Positions 21,142-34,719 of a stretch of 64,000 bases of DNA are shown one piece after another. A model generated the notes under the pieces. The model was not told where the DNA came from. It saw only the letters and a list, made by a program, of their open reading frames with translations, and made no database searches. Both the position numbers and the translations under genes were made by a program. The first letter of the stretch is position 1; each line of letters starts with the position of its first letter. Source of the DNA: Bryum argenteum (Eukaryota; Streptophyta; Bryopsida; Bryales; Bryaceae); assembly GCA_037043015.1 (NCBI GenBank), contig CM073321.1, positions 35,256,101 through 35,320,100 of the forward strand, given 5' to 3'.

Positions 21142-24020
21142 AAGTTTATTGGTGCATATTATCATCATCTATTCACTTCCTCAATTTTAGATTCCGCACT
21201 TAGAAATATATTGGACTGACTTTATTTGTACTTTTAGCATTGCACGTCTGAAAGAGCGATTGACTCGCAACGCTCATATCTACAACAGCCCTCCATCAAC
21301 ATTCACCCTACCTTCCTACGCTGAGTCTTGCTCAAGAGTTCGTTTGAGCTTCATCTCCAATTCTGTCTGACACTGCATGTCCACATTTTAGTAATAATGT
21401 GCTTAAGTTTATAGACTTTGAGGCTGATGATTATGACCAACACTTAAATCGTGCTACACCTTCACCTTAGTATGTAATTTGTTTTCTGATAGGTACCCGA
21501 CTTGGTAGCGCCATATATTCGTGGTTGCCATAATCTACTATTTATCTATGTGTTTATCAATACGGTTTTATATTTTTACTTATCACGATTATCGTTGATA
21601 GCTTAACCTACACTAAGTGCTTCAAGTATTACTCTAAGTATGTCAATACATTATAATCGAAGCCAAGTTTGCAACTAAATGATGACGTCAGCCCTAATTT
21701 TAATGTAATTTCTTCTACTCCAAAATAAATGCATTTAATAAGCTATAACCTTGATCCCATAATTGAAATCAAAGTTTGAAAAAAAATTAATCCCATTGGT
21801 TGACAATAGTGACCTCCAATTCTAGATTCGGAACGATGACGTCAGCCCTTATTTATGGACGACGATAAAATAAGATGCAATAATTTTTTATTTGATGAAT
21901 TATAAAATGGGGCCATCATCACTTTCACATGGAAATAGGATCTCAATCCACGGATTTGGGGTACTCGATTGGACTAAACTAACCGTTAAAAAATTTCAAG
22001 ACAACTACCTCAATGGTCATAGGGTCTCTATCTCTAATAGAGAAATTTTAAAACGTTCAGACTAACTATACCATCTTGGACCTCACCGCTCTACACTCTA
22101 CGCTCACCGCTCACACCTCTACATTTTTCGAAGCACAGTTGGATTAGCAGGACATGGCTACTAGTTAGGACTGGCCCAAAACCACTGGGCTCTTGCCACA
22201 TGTTGCGTGTACATTTAGTACAAAACATCCTCATATTAATCAACCAATTGTACTCCATTTGTAATACAAGGAACCATTTTACTTCAAAGTGAGAACAATA
22301 CTAACAAACGTTCACACTTTTTTTTTTTTAAAAATCAACTAGAAATTTTTTCACCTTCATCTGAAGAACATGCTTCCACCACGATATATTAATGACCTTC
22401 TTGGCTCAAAACCATAGTCTTCCAAATACTCCCCTTAAATTTAAAATTAAGGAAGAGCCTAGAACTTGACCCATTGCACTAGAACACATGTTATATACTT
22501 ATATCTTCATCATTTCTTAGATCATATACAATTTTCTACTACACAAACTAGACTTAAATTAGATGGGTTGGAAATGGTTTAAAAGATAGTGGTATGAATG
22601 TATCACCCTCTTTATTCTTTAGTGTGCTTTTGTCAGTTGTTTCAAGTTTTAGATAGTCAATTATAAAAAGCTCTACGATCTTCTTCTTTTCACCAAAATC
22701 AACTCGTGAGCTAATACATTTTGAGATTTTTCAGAGTATAATTCGCAAAAATAGAACTCAAAGATCTATAAGACGACTTACATAAAAGCTCTATAAAAAA
22801 TTTAGGCTTATTTTCATCATTTATATTAAGAGATCCAATATTCTTATGGAAATTAGTGCCTTGGAAATATTTTAGGCAACAAACTTTTTGCGTGAATCAA
22901 CTTCAATACAAGACAAAAACAAGGTACATTTGGAAATATATATTGTAAGATGGAGATTCCCGTTATTCATTTACTCATCCTCTAAACATTGGAGGTTTAC
23001 AAGTTGGTTGGAGAGGTTTACAATTGGCATAGGTTCATTAAAGCTCAATAATTCATAAAATCAATGTTAAGTATTGTAATAAATAAGAGGAATTCAAATT
23101 AAAGGTTACTTTGAGAGAGCTCTCACTTTACTAACGCTTTAATACATAGTGTACACAAAATTGAGTGAAGAAAGACATAAGGAGAGAGAACTACTCACTA
23201 TGACTAAAAAGAATGCGGAATGAGTGATATCTCTTCTCTGAGGATCTTCTTTGAGCATTCCCAATGGACTTGATAAAGGAGTATTCGAGATGGTTGACAT
23301 CCACAATGATAGACTGTAACACCAATAAAAGTGAGTAATAGCGGTAATTTTCCACCCCATTTTGAGTCCATTCAAGGTGATTCTGGAATTTTACTCCCCC
23401 TCCTTCAAGAATGTTGACACTGAATCCCATACCTCTTGATATTTATAAGCCAATCTCACACCTCTTAATGTTCATGAACCAAATGTACAACATCAACTAT
23501 GAGCTCCTCTATCCTCACACAATGACGACCTAGATGAAGCAGAACACTTGTCGGAGGAAATTATTGGACGAGATTGGTGCGGAATTGAGTGAGGAAGACA
23601 AACAGTAAGTCCATACAAAATTACATGAGGTGGAATATTTGGAACTTGTGCTCGAGCTAAATTTTGGGTGTCATGATATACATCTACAATCTAACCCAAA
23701 TTAGCTCATGCTTTTCATATGATTAGCTCTAGTATCTTAGTGAACTAGATTTGTCGAGCTCACGTTCTCCGAATGTTTATAGATCTCTCCATGTAGAAAA
23801 CTTGTCACCATGGGCTTGGAATTGGTTTGTTGTATACTAATCAAAAAGGGATCTTGAAGGAGCTCAACACAATTATTTAAAACTTATATTAAACACAACC
23901 AAAATCCTTTAGATGATACCGAAAATAATAAAGACGGTTCCCCACTGACTTGCCGACAGAAACAACTTACAATCCCATATAAAACAAGCTTTAGATTTTC
24001 CATATAAAACAACTTACAAT
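21142..24020. other. AT-rich intergenic DNA
   Basis: No gene is recognised. ATGACGTCAGCCCT occurs twice (near 21682 and 21837). On the minus strand, GAAGGAGGGGGAGTAAAATTC (near 23390) looks like a polypurine tract next to an LTR edge, but no partner LTR was found. Confidence 0.4.
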
Positions 24021-24021
24021 C

Positions 24022-24150
24022 CCATATAAAACAAGCTTTAGATTTTCCATATAAAACAAGCTTAAGATTTTCCATATAAAACAAGCTTTAGATTTTCCAT
24101 ATAAAACAAGCTTAAGATTTTCCATATAAAACAAGCTTTAGATTTTCGTA
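24022..24150. repeat. 25-bp minisatellite
   Basis: CCATATAAAACAAGCTT(T/A)AG recurs at 24022, 24047, 24072, 24097 and 24122, an exact 25-bp period. Units alternate between CTTTAG and CTTAAG. Confidence 0.85.
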
Positions 24151-24179
24151 TAAACTGCAAGGACAAAACTTCCACTGCA

Positions 24180-24690
24180 GCATTAACTTCCACCAAAGCA
24201 TTGATTGACATTAACTTCCACCGAAGCATTGATTGACACAAAGACATTTGTTCCTTACACAAAAAACACAAAGACATTTGTTCCTTACACAAAAAAACAC
24301 AAAGACATTTGTTCCTTACACAAAAACCCACGGGCACTTGCTTCTTGTGCAAAACAACCATGCGCCCTTCCTACTTGTGGAACATACCCACAACTACTTG
24401 CTACCTTCACAAAATAGCTTGAGTGTTTCCAACTTGTGCTTGATACCTGATAGAACTTGCTAATAGTGCTCAACACCCACACACGGGTTACCTGTGCCAA
24501 ACATCCACAAGCACTTGCTACTTGCCCTAGTATAAATGAACCCGCACAAGCACTTCTTCCGCACAAGCACTTCCTACATGTGCTTAACACTCATGAGTAC
24601 TTACGAGTACTTCCAACTTGCACTTGAGCCTCAATAAAACTCATAAAACCCATAAGCACTTGCAACAACCGAGAGGTTGTGCGCATCAAC
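24180..24690. repeat. ~30-bp degenerate minisatellite
   Basis: AAGACATTTGTTCCTTACAC starts at 24241, 24271 and 24302. Looser copies of an AAGCACTTGCTACTTGTGC-like unit continue to about 24690. Frames on both strands through it are repeat artefacts. Confidence 0.7.
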
Positions 24691-25104
24691 AGATAAAACT
24701 CATAAAGGCTGCGTGATCGCAAGTGATCTCAATGTCAAGTTTAGCCAATGTCACGTGCACGTTGGTTTCGAAGCCCCGTCAAATACGCTTGTGCACCTAT
24801 ATAGGGAGTGCCAACCCTGGCAAAAAAAAGTTACCAATCGGAGTGTAATGGTTGACAAAACACACTACTATCCAAGCTCCTCATCTTTGACCCCTGCCAA
24901 AACCGCCCATCGATAAACGCCGCACAATCCAGTTTACTACACCGCTTCAATAACCATCTCAATATAGCCACACTTTGTCCTTCCTGTCAAAGTAAATTTT
25001 CAGCCAGCAATAGGTAAATCAGGGCTGTCCTTCCAGATCCCAAAGCTTCCATGCCGCTCGAAACCTGTTTGTCTTTCTAAATCAATGCCCGAGACACAAC
25101 CGAA

Positions 25105-28100
25105 TCACCTATCAAGCCATCCTCCATCACCTTCACTTTTAGGTCCAGGTAAATGCTCGCGATGACTAAATGGCGATGGCCCAGGCCCTGTGTAATAACC
25201 ACCGTGAGGGTGAGGGTAACGGGGAGGAGGGCGGAATGCTCTAAGCATGGGAGGACCGGTAGGAAACAATCCAGGTTCATAGTTAGAATATCCAGGTTCT
25301 ATTCGAGGGCGGTATGAGTATTGGCCACGGAAGGCCGGACCACCGAAGTGATGCATTTGCTGTACATGAGGCGGACCTGGAGGCGGACCTGGAGGGGGAC
25401 CGGAAAGCGAATCTTCACGCCTCCATGGCGACCTCGAGTTCTCTTGAAACAGTGGGGGTTGTTGACGACCTTGAACTTCACCATCCTCAACCTGGTTAGC
25501 ACTCAATACGGCCCCTCTATGCAAATCCTGTCGCGGGTCACGCTTGCTAAAAGTATGCTTCAGCTTCTCCTCTTTGCCTTTCTGATTTGGAGGTTGAGGA
25601 GCCTGTGCACGTATCTCTTTGGCTTTCTGACCTGGAGCTTGAGCAGCCTGTGATCGCATCTGGGGCGGTGGGATGAACAGATTGGGCTCCTGTTGTGGTG
25701 GACGTGGAGGCTTCATTCCAGGTTTAAAATCGCTCATCTTAGCCATTGTAGCCCCACGAGGAGATCGATAAGCTACTGTCGACGGCCCGGGCTCAGGCAA
25801 CACCGACACATTCGTCCCAGAAACTCCCGTGTAGACAGCCCTAAACTTCCTGGCACAATAGATGTAGTAGTGCGGGGCCGAGTGGTTGCTCTGCTCCAAA
25901 GTATCCGTGTTTTTCTCATGCACGCTGCCAGGGAGATAGAATGACTGCACATACCGAGGCTATATCAACAAGATTGATTGCAAGCCTATCATTTTCTTCA
26001 CGAGATTGATTTAGCAAAGCGAATGACTGAGAACACACTAGTACAAGTGAGTTCTTCGGTTAAATCATGTGAATTCATACCTTATCAGCCATGAGTAGAT
26101 CGTCATCCACTAGGCAATGATAGCCTAGATGCTCCAAACTGCATGAGCAGTCGCAAAAATTTGAGGGGTAAAACAATACTCCAAATTCTACACAAAATAG
26201 CTAGGGATTTGAAAAAATTCTTTCCAAGATGAGGACTCACTTTTTCTTCAATGGAGGAATGATGAGGACAAGGATTCTCGGCATCATGCCCAGAGCGTGG
26301 CTGACGAACTTCTCCGCAAATGCAAACGGCGGGTTCAATCCAATCACCTGATACACTGCCCAGTTAGTTCAAGATCGTAACGCTCTGTAAGCTATAAAAG
26401 ATAGCAGCTTGCAGGATGTTATATATCTCATATTAGAAGATTAGGAAATATCAACGGTGAACACCTGGGGATCTTAGTGAAAGGACACCGGATGAATATT
26501 GACCGTGGTGTGGAACAATAAGAAAATGATAGTGAGAGTCAAACCCTGTAACCAGCAACACGTGCCTACAATCAGCGACCAACAACCAAAACCTTATTGT
26601 AATTTCTCAATTCAGGAGCATACCAGACTGTCTCCCGGTCCGCACTCTCTCATGCCGACTTCGAACCAATCCTTCTGTTCAAACCCGAAAGTATCCTGCA
26701 TGTCGATCATGGAATGGTCAATTCAGACCACTTCTAGCATCCACACATTAGTCAGATTCCATAACTCTGTCCACATATGTAGAAACATCTTCAATATACA
26801 TGGAAAAAGTGAACGCCCTTTCAAAATAATCTGACCAAATTCACTAAGGTCATTCAATCAATTTAAGAGTACAACTCGAATTCATTGATCAAATTAAGGT
26901 TACAACTTATAGTATGACCAAATTCAACAAGGTCTTGTGGAATACTTGACTAAACTACTCATTAAATGACCAGAGTTACCAGGGTCTTCTTGAGAATTTA
27001 CAAGTACTAATCATGAATTTATAACTCCTCACTGACTCGTCTATTTTTGAGGTCCCTTGAGGTTTTGATAGTCTCAAACATACTTACTTTCGAGGGGAAG
27101 AGATCAAAGTTCCTGAAACTGCAGTGAGACTTCCCAGCCTGTGGTAGATTTTCGCGCAACAATCGGCAAAAAGAATTGTCGCCACAGCTGAAATCCACAA
27201 TCTAAGATATCACAACACAGAGCAACAATAAGCATCTACCAAGACATCATTAGAGTACAATCTACTCACTTCCATACGGCTATACAACTATGGAACGATA
27301 CAGTGTACAATTTTCTGTATAACTATCAAAAATACTACTCCCTCTGTCCCATTGAATCTGTCCCATTGAATCTGTCCCAGTAGGTCTGTTCAACGTAGAT
27401 TTCAGAGAACCTAGGGGACAGATTCAATGGGACAGACGGAGCACCATACTCTATTTAAACAAAAGAGTGTATAGATGTGCACTGAAAAAAGTTGTGGTAT
27501 AAAAACACAGGCTGTCTGAGTACGATTTTACAAGTATACATTATACAATTATAGGAGTATAATGATACTGTTCGTAGAGATTCATCCACGCCTGTTATTG
27601 AGGACGGCAGCTTCCATCGTAGTCCATTCTGGAATGCTTTAATAAAGCTTTAACTGAAAAACACGAAATGCTAGAAACAATGCAAGGTAGAATTTCTACG
27701 AAGTCATATTCAATGGCTCCACCGAAGATTTTCGACTAAGTGCCTCAGGAGATGGATAAGGCGATACCGTATCATTATCCCAGATGTAGGGCTCAAGAAT
27801 CTCCACCGCCTACCAGCCATGTTGGGGATTAGTTTGGCAGCTTCTAAGGATCTAATAGAAGAAAAGTTGCACAAGAACTAGATACATAGTGATAAAACTA
27901 TCAAGAAATTCGGCTACTACGCCCAAAATCTTTGATCATGTAACCTACATTTCTCAGAACTCCCGGAATCCCATTGAATACATATTCAACTGCTTAGAGG
28001 AGCAGTGTCCTAGATCTTTATATACCTTCTCAAGCTTCTGTTCTTTTGTAAAATGCCGTCCATATGATGTGTAACGCCTCCCGTACAACGTCGGAGCAAG

Positions 28101-31100
28101 ATAAGTCCTCAAACGTTCCTGTCAAGTAAACGAAAGTCAATCGACATTGAATCAAAATTCAAGGGAAAACTACTCGAAATACATCCGTAGTTCATCCTGT
28201 GCCGGGGGTCTACACCTAGATTATATCGATCTCACGAGTAATTGAAAACCCTATTAGCAAGTTCTCCTGTCAAAAAAAACCAGATAACGAAACGAGGCCA
28301 CCGCTAAAAGGAGAAGGATTCACCTCTTCTTGTACTACAGCCATTACTGATTTTTTGGAGCATATCGTCATCGCCTCATTGCGTTTACCATCTCGAATCT
28401 TGTTCATAGCATTCCTCGAGGCCTGGAGCCAATTGCAAAAGTATGAAGGCTAAGATTGAGAATTCGCTACTTTTGGGTGATAGGGAGGTAATTCTGAAAA
28501 TTTTGTGCTAGAAATCATTCATTGATGCTCCACAAGATAATTTCAAAAGTCAAGGATTGCAATTACCTCCAATATTGAATTGAGAGAGCCCAGTTTCATG
28601 AAATCTTTAGTCACGCACCACTTGGGCTTGTATATGCCAGGAAGGCTTTGTTCGTACCTAGTCTTCAAACTTTCTTCCGTCACATTCTGCTTAGACCAAT
28701 TCATGATATCTAGTACAATCCTGAACCGCGTGGATAAGGGACAACGTAAATGAGAGCTTGAAATTCCAAGTCAACTATGGAAGGATGAAAAAAAGTCGTG
28801 TATCACTGAACCATAAGATCGACAGAATCATAGAGAAGAACAAATATACCTCTCAGCATCCTCCTCAGACTTCTTCAGTGTATCTTTCGATATGAGTTGA
28901 CTTGGCGAAACCAATGAGGACGATCCACGGATATTATAAGGTTTCGGTTTTGTAATTAAATTGAGACTAAGATTCTTTCCTATAGCTGTACCCGTCGTTG
29001 CAAGACGTGGTTTGACCGCTTGGCGGAGAAGCTCCTTCATAGATGGATCAAGTCTCTGGTTCAGTTTTTCAAAGTCTTTAGCTTCTTCGGGAATGGGTGG
29101 CCATTGCACGTGATCTCGAGTTGGTGTGCCTAAGTTTTGTAAGATCTTGTGGTCTCTGCAGACGGAGCACGATGAGTCAGAATTACTAAAGCCATCTCAA
29201 CAATTCTTAAGAAATAACATAAGTGGAAATGAAAAAACAGAACATTGATGACATACACAAAGAATAAGTCGACGAACTCACAAGCAGTAGCAAATATACT
29301 GTCCTCCAAATCTCCAAACTCGAATAGGTTTCTCCCTCCTCCAAGAATCCTTTTCAAAACACATAGACCTGATTGGCATGGCATGAAGTAGAATAAGATC
29401 AACTGTGCGTTCGAACATAAGTAAACGTTCGGACATGAAGGATAATTCTCAAAGGGGTGCAGATTACTACAAAACCATCAGATTTGGCTCTTGAACCCAA
29501 CTATGTCACGAAGAATACAATTCCACGAATGTCACAACGTGATTAGTATCGTCAACCACAAAAACAGTACTGCATGCACCACTGTTGAAAAGATCGATCA
29601 GAAGTGATCTTATAACTCTAAGGGAAGTGAGCTGTCAAAATAGTAGGTCTGGAACTCACTTTGGCAAGCATTTTTTATGCCAAGATGAAGGACACCGTCG
29701 GCATTTCACTAACGAAAGATCATCCACCTCCCTATCTTCACCTTCTCCACAAGTTTTACAAGTATGTAATGAGCAAGTAAAAGACTCCTTTCCAGCTTGA
29801 ATATTCTCCGCAAGTGCTTCTCTTTCTATCGCTACAGTTGTCAACTTGCTTGCTATGCAATGGGGATGATAGAACCTTCCACAGAACGCAACATTGCATA
29901 CAAAAACCTGCAAAACAAGCACAGTAATGTTCATGAGTTACACAGGTCTGAACGCCTGAGAAACAATAATCTAATGGATGAGAAGCATAACATACCTCTT
30001 GTCTTACTCCAGTAGTCTCATCCGAGATAGAAGTACCCAGTTGCCCACAAACATAGCATTGGTGCTTCTTGTACTTGCAGTTTTTGCATAGCCATTTAGC
30101 CCCTAATCTCTGTTCAGAAAGTGAAAGTTACAAGATAATAGAAACAAAGTCGGATGCAGATACAAGCAACTACCTAACATGAATCACTAATATGTAAAAA
30201 CAAAACGTATAATACAAAGCAATGACAAATCTTCTAACAAAACGGACCTTCAACATACCGCAACTGCCGCCTCGGTAAAGCGAAGCGTCCTGCATCCCAT
30301 TTCGCTGCCGTCCTTGATTCTAGCATGAAACGACCGCATACAAGGACCATCACAGCAGAGCAGTTCACCTCCGTCATCACAAAGAGTACAAACCGAATCC
30401 CCATACTCTTCCTCTTCGTCGCTTTCGTAAGCTTCAATTTCGTCATAATAATCTTCATCACTTCCGGACTCTCGCATGCTCACGTCTGCTGGTACTGCGG
30501 TGCAAAACCCAGTTGGCTTCTGAACACTGTATCCAGCTTTGAGCTTCTTCACCGGCCGATCAGCGTGTTCATCAGAGCCATCCGTATCTAATAAAACCCG
30601 CTTCCCAGAGCTCACTTTCATATCTTTCTCAGATAACGATAGAAGAGTCTTCAGAGCCTGGAAAGGTGGGAGGACATATCAGCAAGCCAAGATAGGACAT
30701 CGCATGATCTATTGCCTACCGATGCAAAGAGCGAAAATCGAAACACATTGGACCAAAAGAGGCCGTCCCCACAGCTTTGCGTATTGAAATAAGATAAGGA
30801 CGATGAATCTTCAAAAGAGCTCTTCGTGAACTTACCTCGGTATCTTTCAGGTCAGGATCCAGACTGATGAACTGCTCCATCAGAGGGTATTGCCGGCGTA
30901 GGCGGTCACGACAAGCTTCTGGAGAAGCGTCCCTGCATGGACCAACAAAATCAGCACGAATAACAGGAAAAAGATCCAACGGACGAGAAAAAGAAAGAAA
31001 AAGAATAAACTTCACGCCTTCAGATTTTCATCGATGGGAACCAGACCCTTCCAGAAGATAATTCCAGACTCTATCTTCACTCGCTTGCGGCTCCTTCTTC

Positions 31101-32544
31101 AGTAGCGCAAAAACCTTGGCTACAAAAAAGACGTCCTTTGATGATTCCTCGAAGCGAGACCGAGGTTTCCCAAGCTTCACCCTGAACAACCGATGTCCAA
31201 CATTAACAACTGAACAAATATATCCACCAACACTAAGTTGGAGATTTCCTTTTGATCCGTACATACAGATCACCGGTAGTTGCCAGATTATGGATCCAGA
31301 TCATCAGCACCAGTACTAAGCATCTCGAACCTTTCTACGAGCAGATTGCTACTGCAAATTAGGAACTAAGCTATGTCACTAGCTGAGGTGCAAAACGAGT
31401 AGCGAAGTGAGTACCATTTCTGACTGCTCTTTTGCCAAATCTTGACTAGAATCTGAAACGCCGGAAATTCAAGAAAATGCAGCTTCCAGGCACTAACTGG
31501 CCGCATTATGTCCACCCCGTTGCTTTTTCCACGTAAAGAGAACTCCACTCTAAACTCTGTTCCCAACTCCACGCTGCTCGCAACTCCAATTCTGATCTGA
31601 TCGTCCACTTCGAGCGGAAGGAGGCGAAGTGAAACAGGCTCGTTCAAATCTTCGCCAACCACGTAAAATTCATCAACGTCCTCAACTTCCACCTCGTCAA
31701 CGCTACTCTCATCACGACGGAGCGAAACAACATTCACCCGGCCCATTGCCCTCGCAGGCTTTTCCAAAAACGGACCTAGATGAGGCTGTAACCCTACAGG
31801 AGAGCGACCTCCAGAACTCACAGCGGCCTCGACAGGAGAACGTCCTCCAGAAATTGCAGCAACCTCAACCGGAGAGCGTCTTCCCGAAATCACAGCAACC
31901 AAGTCGTCAACACGGTCATAATTCGCTGTGATATCTCCAAGCTCGGGCTCATCGCCAGTACACTGCTCATTACCAGATGTCCGTATGTCATCTCCGGGAT
32001 CAGGCTCGTCACAAGGCTCAGGATCCAACTCGTAATTAGCGTAATCATCAGCCTCTTCATCCCAATGCTGTTTAATAGGACACATTTCCTGCTGGTTGGT
32101 CTCCTCCTCGTTAACAAATTGCTCTTGAGTTTCCCCTTCACCTTCAACGAAGGGCGTTGACTCAGTAGAACTCTCAGTCGTAACACCATTACCAATACTA
32201 CCACTAACATCAGGTTTAGAATCGTATATTCCAACGGACGCTCGATTCGTTAGCTCTTCTATCATCTCGGCGCTCGTTTTCTTGCCGATGTAAAAGCCGC
32301 CAGCCCGCAGCTGGTGCGGCGGCATCCCTTCCTCCGCGAATTCCACGAACATAGTAAACTCTCCGTCCTTGTCGCCTGTCATGACCACATGGCCGGAAGC
32401 CCGCGCCATGGCCGAAGCGAAGAGAAACTTCTCAAATCCGCGCAACGGGATTTCCCTGGCATTACATCCTTCCAACCTAGAAATGACGGGATTCCAGAGA
32501 CCTAGAACTTGTCTCTGAGCTGCATTCAATTCAAGATCTTTCAC
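25105..32544 (-). CDS. EDM2-like: EDM2-like PHD-finger chromatin regulator, 17 exons
   Basis: Exons (high to low): 32544-31415, 31181-31047, 30932-30836, 30657-30259, 30109-29996, 29907-29660, 29368-29282, 29155-28850, 28720-28567, 28422-28324, 28118-28026, 27809-27768, 27201-27088, 26695-26624, 26347-26241, 26138-26081, 25944-25105. All introns are GT-AG, phases agree, and the sum is 1364 codons plus stop. Order: acidic N-terminus with three GRSPVE-type repeats; EPVSLRLLP and FSLRGKS block (about 320-420) as in Arabidopsis EDM2; PHD fingers (about 540-710: CTLCDDGGELLCC, CKNCKYKKHQC, CGRFYHPHC, CRRCPSSWHKKC); YGRRYTSYGRHFTK; methyltransferase-like part with VDFSCGDNSF, GLNPPFAF and SFYLPGSV; Pro-rich tail. 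Arabidopsis EDM2 acts in the nucleus with IBM2/ASI1 on genes with intronic heterochromatin. The start is uncertain: 32544 is GTG, the first ATG is at 32409, and an in-frame stop lies upstream, so a 5' exon may be missing. Confidence 0.92.
27338..27441. mobile_element. Stowaway-like MITE in an intron of the EDM2-like gene
   Basis: CTCCCTCTGTCCCATTGAAT at the left is matched in inverted orientation by ATTCAATGGGACAGACGGAG at the right, with TA at the left edge. CTCCCTCYGTCCC is the usual Stowaway terminus in plants. The element is about 104 bp and lies in the intron between exons 12 and 13 (27767-27202). Its left arm is partly duplicated (CCCATTGAATCTGT twice). Confidence 0.7.
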
Positions 32545-32820
32545 CGCCGCTCCTCTCGCCTCGGGGTTCGAACCTCAATCATCCTCCTCCACTTGCGGCT
32601 ACGAAAAGAGCTGCTTCCGAGCATCCAGATAAACGAAGTGGAGCTCTTAAACCGAGCAAGCAAGTAATCTCGTTGCTGCGAAATTTGCTGCAACAGAACA
32701 CTCGAAATGGCATAGAAGACTAGTACGTACTCGCAGTTCTAAGGTTCTAATTTGTTTTCGTTTATACTGTATTTCCAGAAGACAACAAGTATCAGTGTGC
32801 GATTGTCAGATTTGGTATAA
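32545..32820. other. 5' flank of the EDM2-like gene
   Basis: This is the expected promoter/leader region of the minus-strand gene. No TATA box or upstream exon could be proved. A GGTTCGAACCCC word (minus strand, near 32567) resembles a tRNA B-box, but no matching A-box or cloverleaf surrounds it. Confidence 0.4.
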
Positions 32821-33752
32821 TTTAACCCCTAAACTACCAAGGCCTCCGATTAGGAGATTTGCAATTTCGGGCAGTCTTAGTTAAGATGTTAAAAGTAATA
32901 TTTTTGCCTAAGATTTTTACTGGATGTTCCCTATACTACAAGGTGTATGTGGGAAAATTTGCAAAGTCAAACTCCACCTATGGAGCTCTTAAACGCAAAT
33001 TTTAGTTTTCAGCCTTGGGGCGGGCAAAAAAAAACTTTTCATTTTTACCTTTTTTAATTATTTTTTTTTTAAATATTTTCTTGATTGATTTTGTACTTAG
33101 GTCTCCGAGTGACCCAAGTTGAAACGTTTACCAATCCTACAAGGGCACCCTTTAAAAATTACAAGAGCTAGATTCATTGTTTTCTTTGATATTTCAATTT
33201 TTTCTTTCAAAATTTGCCAAAACTTGAGATTTTGGAATTTTTGGAATTTTTTTTTCTTGAAATTCAGAAACTCAAGAATGTATATACTCACCGTTCATTT
33301 TCCCCCTAAACCATATACAATAAACGTGGTGCATGTTTTACCTAATCCTTGATTTCTACCTTCTTCTAGTAGATAAATTGCATTAAGGTTCAAAAAGCAA
33401 CATGAGTGTCTAAAATTTTGCATGGGCTTGCCCAACTTAGTTATATACATGGAAAAAAATATGAGCTAGATGTCTAAGGTAATAAACATCACGCTTCCCT
33501 TTGCACAAAGTCAACTATGTTTGCTGAAAAAAATTTCATCAACTTTGTACGTTACGATCTTACAAATGGCTGCGATCCAACGTTTGAAATTTCAGCCACT
33601 ACTTCTAATAATACTTCTCTTCAAGATCATACGGTTGAAAGTTTCAAAAAAGTGTAAATAATATTCTCACACTCCAAGGTTTACAAGGTGGTATGGAATT
33701 GCAATTTTGGAGTATGGAGCTCACAAAACACCATGGTCGTTTAGGGGTTAAA
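32821..33752. mobile_element. Non-autonomous TIR element (TTTAACCCCTAAAC)
   Basis: TTTAACCCCTAAACTACCA at the left is inverted at the right as GGTCGTTTAGGGGTTAAA. The 0.93-kb interior has no coding capacity (poly-T and AAT-rich). A second element with a related terminus is at 58296-58667. Confidence 0.6.
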
Positions 33753-34700
33753 TAACTCTTAAATGGTTCGACTCACAGAAAAAAGAGAACATTCTCAAAA
33801 GGTGTTAGAAAAGAAAAGAAGATTCTTAGAAAAGAAAGTGAGTTTTTAGATTCAAGCGCTCATTCTTAAAGTAGACATATTTTACCACATGTGGTACAAA
33901 TTTTGAGTCATGAGGCCTCATTGATTGCAAGAACATAACATATTAGTATTAAAAAAAACATTACAAAATCTCAACATTAAAGTGCATTTCCAATCAAAAT
34001 ATGCTTATTGATTTATTGCAATCAAAACATCACCAACTTCTAAGATGTTTACCTTCATCTCAATAACACCTATGAACGAAAAAAATCCATGGCTTTGCAA
34101 ATTCATTTCTTTATGCAAATAATGACCTTGCAATGATGAAAAGTGCCAAAAATTATTTGTAGCTGTAAAAAGACATTAGGCACAAAAATTTAAACATCCC
34201 TTCAAGAGGCTTACATATTGGAAAATCCGTTTTAGATCCTTAGCCACGCCTTTATAAGCTTAACTAAGTGTACAATCAATTTTCTTCTAATTGGTTTGGA
34301 TTGTTATTTGTTGATTGCTTCAAGTTGGTCGATGGCAAGCTTTTTTTAGTAGGTAATTCTTTTCTTTTCACAACTTTCATAGTCTTAGATTCCCTAAGCA
34401 GCCATGATGGATCATCATAGAGTTGATTGTGAGAAGCTGTTCCGTGCTTTTTAGCATACTTTTTTAATAACCTCATTGGGTCAAAGAGGCACACATTTTT
34501 CTTTATTATTATTGTTGTCAGTTCTAGTTGTAGTTGGAGTGGCTTATCGGCCATTGTTAAGCTTCAGTTCCCAGAAAATGCTCCTTTCTTACTACTTTTA
34601 AAATTCTAAATTCCGATGAGATCAATTTTGACCATGGTTGATTGTCCTGAAGGTTTGATTGTAAGAATTTTTTCCATCTTTATACCTTGCTTATTGGGAA
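33753..34700. other. AT-rich intergenic, one small weak ORF
   Basis: A 92-codon minus-strand frame with an ATG start (34554-34276, starting MADKPLQLQLEL, Lys/Asn-rich C-terminus) is the only candidate. It matches nothing I recognise, and its composition is that of the surrounding AT-rich DNA, so I do not call it a gene. Confidence 0.3.
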
Positions 34701-34719
34701 AACAATAATAGGGTTAAAG

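Noticed and set aside
23139..23430. Possible copia-type LTR next to a polypurine tract
   Set aside because: The GAAGGAGGGGGAG word is suggestive, but no second LTR, primer-binding site or integrase/RT coding was found.
25314..25944. Plus-strand frames opposite the last EDM2-like exon
   Set aside because: Shadows of the Pro-rich C-terminal exon on the minus strand, which has homology and splice support.
32545..32600. tRNA-like B-box (GGTTCGAACCCC, minus strand) near the EDM2-like promoter
   Set aside because: The only A-box-like word (TAGCCGCAAGTGG) is about 15 bp away, too close, and no cloverleaf stems can be drawn.
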